64,000 bases of DNA from Crocodylus rhombifer (lineage: Eukaryota; Chordata; Crocodylia; Crocodylidae): NCBI GenBank assembly GCA_038503035.1, contig JAVSML010024441.1, positions 389,026 to 453,025 of the forward strand, written 5' to 3'. A program made the position numbers and the translations under genes. The notes beneath the pieces were generated by a model that saw only the letters and a list, made by a program, of their open reading frames with translations, had not been told where the DNA came from and did no database searches. This document shows, in pieces, positions 58,113 to 64,000 of the stretch (position 1 is its first letter; the number at the start of each line of letters is the position of its first letter).

Positions 58113-61100
58113 GGAACCTGTACTGGATCTTTATCCTCTTCATATTGTGTAGGATAGTTCTGTTAAGGGAGGGGAGGAGAAACCCTACCGAATAGATCTT
58201 GGAGAAGGGACAGACAGACTGGCCCTTTCACACACACAGAGGAGAAGGAGTCAGGGGTGGCTGTTTCAGCTGTTGCAGCAGGTCGTGGTCTGGTAGGATG
58301 CATACATGCTTGCACAGCTTCCATTGATATCCAAGGTGCTACTTTCTCATTGAGGAGCTTAAGCTTCCTGCAGGTATTGTATGGAGTGTCGGTTCCTTGC
58401 AACAAACACGTCTTTTTCCTTATCGTGTGGGTTAAAAAGCATCATATTCCCAGTGGCTTGGCTTTCTCACTATGGTTTGACTTGGGTTGTCTGACTGGCA
58501 GATGAAATGGTTGAGTCTCTCATACTGAGAGATTAGTTTGACTAGGTCTTTTAATATGGTTCTGGGTTCATGTGTATCTTGAGTCTAGAAGGTGTGAATT
58601 ACAGCTTTTTAAAATAAAAAGTAATAGCTGCCAGTGCAGTAAAAATATATTTTATAAAACTATAATCCTTGTGTTCCTCACGGGATAAATATTATCGTTT
58701 TTAAGATGTGGTTTTAAGTTCTTTTATGAGGGCTTCGATCACTACTTGGTTGCTTGTTTTCCAGTCCAGCCCCAGGACATTAGAGCATAAGACTATTGCC
58801 AGCCTCTTTTTAGGACATATCCTGAATGTCCTGTAGCGTCTTATATGCATTGGGAGAGCTGTGGCTTTGTGCAACCTGTGTAGATTTGCTTAGGAGCAAC
58901 CTCTGGTCCTAGGTCTGTGGCAGGCAGCAGAAAGTGCTATTCTCACCCCATCAGCATAAAGAATATCAAACTCCATTCAAATAACTTCGCTTTGTATTTT
59001 TCTTACAAAGGAAATCCCAGTTTTGGAGGATTCTCAGCTCGTTATAGGCATAGTCAGCTCCATAGCATCTTATTCACAAAGAAGATGATCAAAGTCAGGC
59101 TGTGCATCAGCCACATCACACATCACCAGCAAATAAGAGTTGGTGCAGAATTTCCATAGGGACTATACCATAAAACAAATGTGAATTTTTGTAATGCAAT
59201 GGTAATTGTTCAAATGAAGCTCTGGGTTTTTGTTAACTCAGTATGTGTTACCACAGTAATTCAGTACCCCACAGGGCTCACATGCAGATCTGATTACACT
59301 AAAGAGAAAATTGAATCAGTTTCTGGTGCTGCCAGCCCATGTGGACACTGTAACCAGTCTTCCTGAGGGGTTGCTAAAATCCCCAGTGGAGTGATTTTTG
59401 ACTAACCATTTTGTTTCACTGATGCATGCTGTTGATATTCTGACTATAGCCCCGGCTACAAAAAAGTCCTGGGTGGCTTCTTTACCCTCCTTTTGCAGTG
59501 CCTTGACTCTGGGCACCGGCCTTTGGTGGAACTCTTGAAAGGGGAGAGGGTAAAAGATGGAGGAAAAATGTGAATTAAATTATCGTTGGGCTTCTTTGTG
59601 CATTTTAGTAACAGTGCAACCCCCTTAACTGTGCCAGTCTCCAGTCACCAGCCGTATATCCAGTTGTCATCTCATACACAGTACAGCTTCTCTTGTTGAT
59701 GCTGGCCACAGCTAGATTACTTGGCATGTTTATTGACTTAACAGAATTGTTTTTTGGTTTTGGTTTTTAATGTATACGATGTTTAAATACACTTCACATT
59801 TTATATAATACTATCTGGCTATTAGTATTTTTCAGGAACCATAGTTCTTGGTGGCTATATATATTTTTGTGATCTTTTTTGTAAACTAAGTGCCGTTTCA
59901 ACGTTACAATCATTTTTAGAGTTATTGTAATCAATGTGAATATCATGTTTTTTCAAATCTGTTCTGAGCCTGTAGTGTTTGCTTTGTGATCATATGTGTA
60001 ATGTATATATTCTGTATAGTTATATTGTACTGAAATACTAGCTTGTTTGATATAAGAAAAGTATGTATTGGGTACCTTTTTGCTAGCCTGGTTGTTTAAT
60101 CTTTAAAAAAAACTGTTTTAAAATACAAAAAAATCTCCAGATTGGTCACATTATAGGTCAAAAATAAGTGGGGAGAAAAACTAGTTTTGAGTGTCTTTGG
60201 ATAGAAACATGAAGCTAAGATTTTTCATTAAAATATTAATGTTTTATGGAGTACATACTTGCTCTGTGTCATTTTTTAACCCTACCGGTATGTCTTACAG
60301 TACAGACAGACGACCAGATCCAGCTTTGTTGTGGACTGGGGCAATTCTCTCAGTCCAGTTGCAGGCTCTGACATTAGAGCTGGCTTTGGCTCAGAGAAAT
60401 TAAGTAAGGTAGGAGCTCTTTGGTGCATATTGTGCCAGTGTTTATTGCTTCCAGGCACCGCATTTGAATGTGCGCCTCTGATCACAACACATTGAGCTGG
60501 GTCGGAGCAGCCCCAGCTGGCAAGGGGTCCAGGGGGTCAACCTGCCAGCCTGGGGCTGTTCTGACCCAGCTCAGCATGCTGCGGAGAGGCTGGCTGGGGC
60601 ACAAGAGTGCTTCAGTGCGGAGCTAGCTGGCAGGCAGCCCTCAAACTGAAGCACCCTCCTGCCCCAGCTAGCCCCTTCGTTGTCTACCTGCATGTTGCTG
60701 TAGAGTACAAAAAACTCCACTGTAGAATAGTATTTGTATTTACAAGTACTAACCTGCTGCAAAGTTTATTACTTGACTCCAGCCTTAGGCAACTCCACAG
60801 TAAATGTCTTGTGTAAACGTGCCCAGTGTGTCCAAGTCCTTTCTAGATGGACAGGGTACATTTAAACAAAGTAATAGTGGGTGATTTTACAGGTTGCATG
60901 AGTAAAGAGCATTAAGAGTAAAGTACCTGACACCCTTTGACTTTCCAATATGTGCAACGTTTCCCTTAGTTAATGGCTCTTGCTTTCTTCTGGCTTGTGT
61001 TCTGCCAAAAGAGGTGGGAGCTCCCTTTTGAATTGGCTTGTTCTAATGGAAAGCCAGTGGAAACCAGCATATCCAGATTAGTCAAAACTGATGTTTAAAA

Positions 61101-61930
61101 CAGCAGTGCAGTGTCTCTGATTGGAGCTCAGTTTATCTATGAGGGAGTATTAAAGAAAGGGGACTTGAACTTTACCATCTCTGTCAACTTTTGCATTTAA
61201 ATCAGGCTGCCTCCAGCAGATCCACCTTTCCCTGGCTGGGCTGAAACCCTGGCAGGGTTTGTGTGGAGCTGGAAACAAGTGACAAGGCAGTAGTTTTGTA
61301 ATTGCTTGGCTAAAACGTTTAAAACTCTACCCATAAACCTGTATATTTGCCATTCCTGTTATAGGCTGGTGTGATTGCCAAATCTGAATAACCTAGCAAT
61401 CCAATCCTTGATGTGTTCAGCATCTGAAAATTGAATTGGAAAAGTAAATGGAAAAGCCAGTGAGATTCCAGAGTCTGGGTAAGCAGTCATGTTGAGCCTC
61501 AGATTGGATGATTAAGCGGTTTGGGTTCTACATATTCCATGCTCTTACTTTCCTTTTAGAAGATCTTAGCTAAATCTTTGGTGTATTTTATTGCAACAAT
61601 AATTGAGATGGGAAGTTTTTTGTACAGGTTTTGCTCAGACTAACTTTCTGAGTTGGCAACTTTGAAATGTTTCTGGTCTTGCTTCCTGAGTAAGGGAGAA
61701 CTTTAGTGCCTACGAAGTCATTCATTTGGCAGGGGGACAGTGCAGTGACCCCGAACAAAGTGTCACATGCCCCAGACCAATACAGTACCGTGTACAAACC
61801 ACTCCTGTCACAGAGCTAACGTGCTGAATTTGCCTGTTCTCAGAATCCAAATGTATCACTACTGTCCACATGCCCAGTGTATGCCTAAATTTCTGTAACA
61901 GTCCCCTATCAATGTACTCATCATGAGTAT
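58113..61930. other. 3' flank or distal 3' UTR, no gene seen
   Basis: I see no coding exon. The stretch 59600-60120 is AT-rich, with many TGTA-type motifs and a preceding acceptor-like 'cttctttgtgcattttag', and looks like terminal 3' UTR; this is a guess. A GC-rich patch at 60490-60660 gives chance frames. In mammals ST14 lies on this side, facing ZBTB44 tail to tail (from memory), but no ST14 exon is visible. Confidence 0.4.
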
Positions 61931-62140
61931 AGGTACTTGTATGCACCCGTCATCGGACGGTCTGAGCATCCTTCAATTCCCCAGTGGGATAGGGAAGGAT
62001 AATCTCCTTTACACCAATGAGGAACTGAGGCAGAGATGGAAATCAAGGTCACAAAGGAAGTGTGTTGCAAAGTGGGATATTGAACCCACTTCTTCCAAGT
62101 CCCTGGCCAGCTCCCTAACTACCACTGGACCTGTCTTCTC
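61930..62140 (-). repeat. MIR-type SINE relic, reverse orientation
   Basis: 'gaggaactgaggcagagatg', 'aaggtcacaaagg', 'gggatattgaaccca' and 'ctccctaactaccactggac' follow the order of the reverse complement of MIR. Many substitutions mark it as old. Confidence 0.7.
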
Positions 62141-64000
62141 CGTGGGATAACAAGGCCGAAGTAGGTGAATTAGCTAAGGGCGTTTGCTTAAGCCAGTCCT
62201 AGTGCACATAGGCAGAGTGTATATGTCTCCTGAGCACTGATCATAATGATGCAGTTATTTGCTGTGAGCGTCAATTCATGACATCTAAGCATTTTCTTTT
62301 TGCTGCTGGTTTTCAATGAGCAAGTGACTGGTCCAAGGGTGTGGGTGTCTTTGTCACAGCTAGGGTTACAACCTGGGGAATTCCTTCTTTGCAGCTTTAT
62401 CGTTACCCCCTTGCACGAAACAGCTCAAGAGATCAACCCTGACCTGTGTAACACCAGCCCTGGCTACCTTTTGAGCAAAAACTACAGGTCATCATAGTTC
62501 ACTTATTAATGGGGCTCCATGGCAACTTGTTTGCTTCTGGTCTAACAAAAAATGTGGACTCTTTCGAAGTGCAAGGTTAATGAATTTACAGCAAAAGCTG
62601 TCACATACTCAGCCATGCACTCTTATTTCTGTGCTTGATTCAGGGGCTAGCATCCAGTACTTATTAAATGTACAGCTGCCTAAGTTGAATTTAGCATTAT
62701 ATGAAGAACAGTTAATGCTAACTATTGAGTGGTGGAAGTATATTGGCGAATTAATTTGCTGGCCCAGTTAAACCGGCTGTCCCATCTTATGCAACCAGGT
62801 GCATATGTTCTCTTTTGGAAGACCTACATTCTTGCCTACATTATTTGAAATCAAAGACCTAGACCTAGTAAAGAAATCAGAACAGCTCCTTCTCTCAACA
62901 AGCTATACCACCCTCAATACAGGTTCACACACAGAATCTGCATATGTGCATTCATTAGGAATATGAATGATTTACACAATGTGTGGAATTGTCTAAATCT
63001 TCCCTTGCCAAAGAAAATGTTCTTGAAAGAAACAGGTGGTGTTGCTGTACATTTTATTGATTCTGGTTGTCATGAAAAGAGTTAAGAGCTTTCCAGAGGC
63101 TGAAGTATCTATCCAATACCTTGCTCTTACTAGTACTACTTTGATTCCCTCCTCCTCTTCTTTAGGAGCTTTTCCTAAGCTTGGTGAGAGAAAGTGAGTT
63201 CAGCTGAGGCACAAATTTGTCTCCAACAAGGCTCTCTGCCTATATTCTGTAATAATCTTTTCTGCTGGGGGAGAGGGACCACATGCCTACATCGAACTTC
63301 AGCAGGGATGGTTCTAAGAAACTATGTTCCCCACAGAAAGCAACGGGGTTTCATGCTGACGGGTGGGCTTCCTGGGAAAGTAAGCCCATGGATTGCAGTT
63401 GGGAACATCTTTCTCTTTGTTCTTGTATCTAGTCTTGGCCCAGAAAATGCAGATCAGAAAAGCACGCAACTTGCTTTACTGCCTAATATGGCACCTATTG
63501 CCTGTACCTTATCTTCAAACAAATATTGGTCAATCTGTGTGTGAGTTAAGTGCATACACTTACAAGTGTATCGGGAATCTGGATCCCACTATTGTAAATG
63601 TAATCCCTTTAACTGTCTAATCAGTGAAACTGGTTTGGGGTTAGCAATTTCAGGGTTTCTAAAGCAAACTGACTGGGTCCTGTCGAAAATTTAGGCTGCT
63701 GTTTAAGCTCAAGATTTTGAGAAGTGCTGAGTACCAGTAAGGTGCAAAAGGCTTAGTGAGTTGTTCATGTGGGCAATTAGCATTATTCACACTGAGTTCT
63801 GGTAAAGTCAATGTTTTTGGCAGGCCAAGGGATTGTGCACTCAATGGAGTCCACTATACATCCTGAAGAGCTTTGCTGAATTGGGGCTTATTGTTGCCAG
63901 TATCTCCCCTGACTTGTTTTTATTTGAGTGCAATGTGTTCAAGTACCCTTGAACTTTGAGCTTTTAAAGGGGTTCATGGAATTATATTACTGGTGAGCTC
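62141..64000. other. 3' flank, no gene seen
   Basis: Ordinary AT-leaning sequence. Frames such as 63194-63544 have no recognisable domain and no convincing splice sites. Confidence 0.5.

Noticed and set aside
1..64000. CRISPR arrays, operons, phage or integrated viral genomes
   Set aside because: No regular spacer arrays, no clustered bacterial-style genes, and no gag/pol/env-type frames or LTR pairs were seen.

Overview
The window is vertebrate nuclear DNA, most likely from a sauropsid such as a crocodilian or turtle. The clues are a gene spread over large introns with canonical splice sites, CR1-type LINE copies, MIR and hAT DNA-transposon relics, and a tRNA-derived SINE with a CR1-like tail. 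The species call is inference. Nothing here is prokaryotic: there are no operons, CRISPR arrays or rRNA genes.

One protein gene is supported: the BTB/zinc-finger factor ZBTB44, on the plus strand. It has a CpG-island promoter and a non-coding first exon (about 6184-6597), a 25 kb first intron, and five coding exons: 32006-33023, 40088-40172, 48060-48223, 51653-51953 and 54360-54642. All junctions keep frame and join to 616 codons plus stop. The product has an N-terminal BTB domain, a Ser-rich linker with a basic cluster and a VKVE SUMO-type motif, an acidic patch and four C2H2 fingers. Exon 1 holds a 14-codon upstream ORF with a strong start context. The proximal promoter carries a palindromic CRE, an NRF-1 palindrome, a GC box and a ZNF143-like motif, next to a seven-copy 30-31 bp C-rich minisatellite.

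Layout: 1-5960 is 5' flank with a MIR relic, a 35 bp tandem duplication and a small TIR element. 5962-6182 is the minisatellite. 6184-6790 is the CpG island, promoter and exon 1. Intron 1 (6598-31954) holds a pogo/Tigger-like MITE, a 130 bp foldback, two related hAT copies, LINE relics and a CR1 3' end. Intron 2 (33024-40087) holds nested hAT elements with a long-TIR foldback inside. Intron 3 (40173-48059) holds a 66 bp near-identical direct repeat pair and two hairpins. Intron 4 holds a 1.3 kb CR1. 54643-64000 is 3' UTR and 3' flank with a tRNA/CR1 SINE and a reverse MIR.

Nearly all other open frames of 60-140 codons are chance ORFs in non-coding DNA or transposon remnants. I saw no sign of an undescribed multi-gene system. 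The points of interest are isoform structure and translational control of ZBTB44, and the architecture of the mobile elements.
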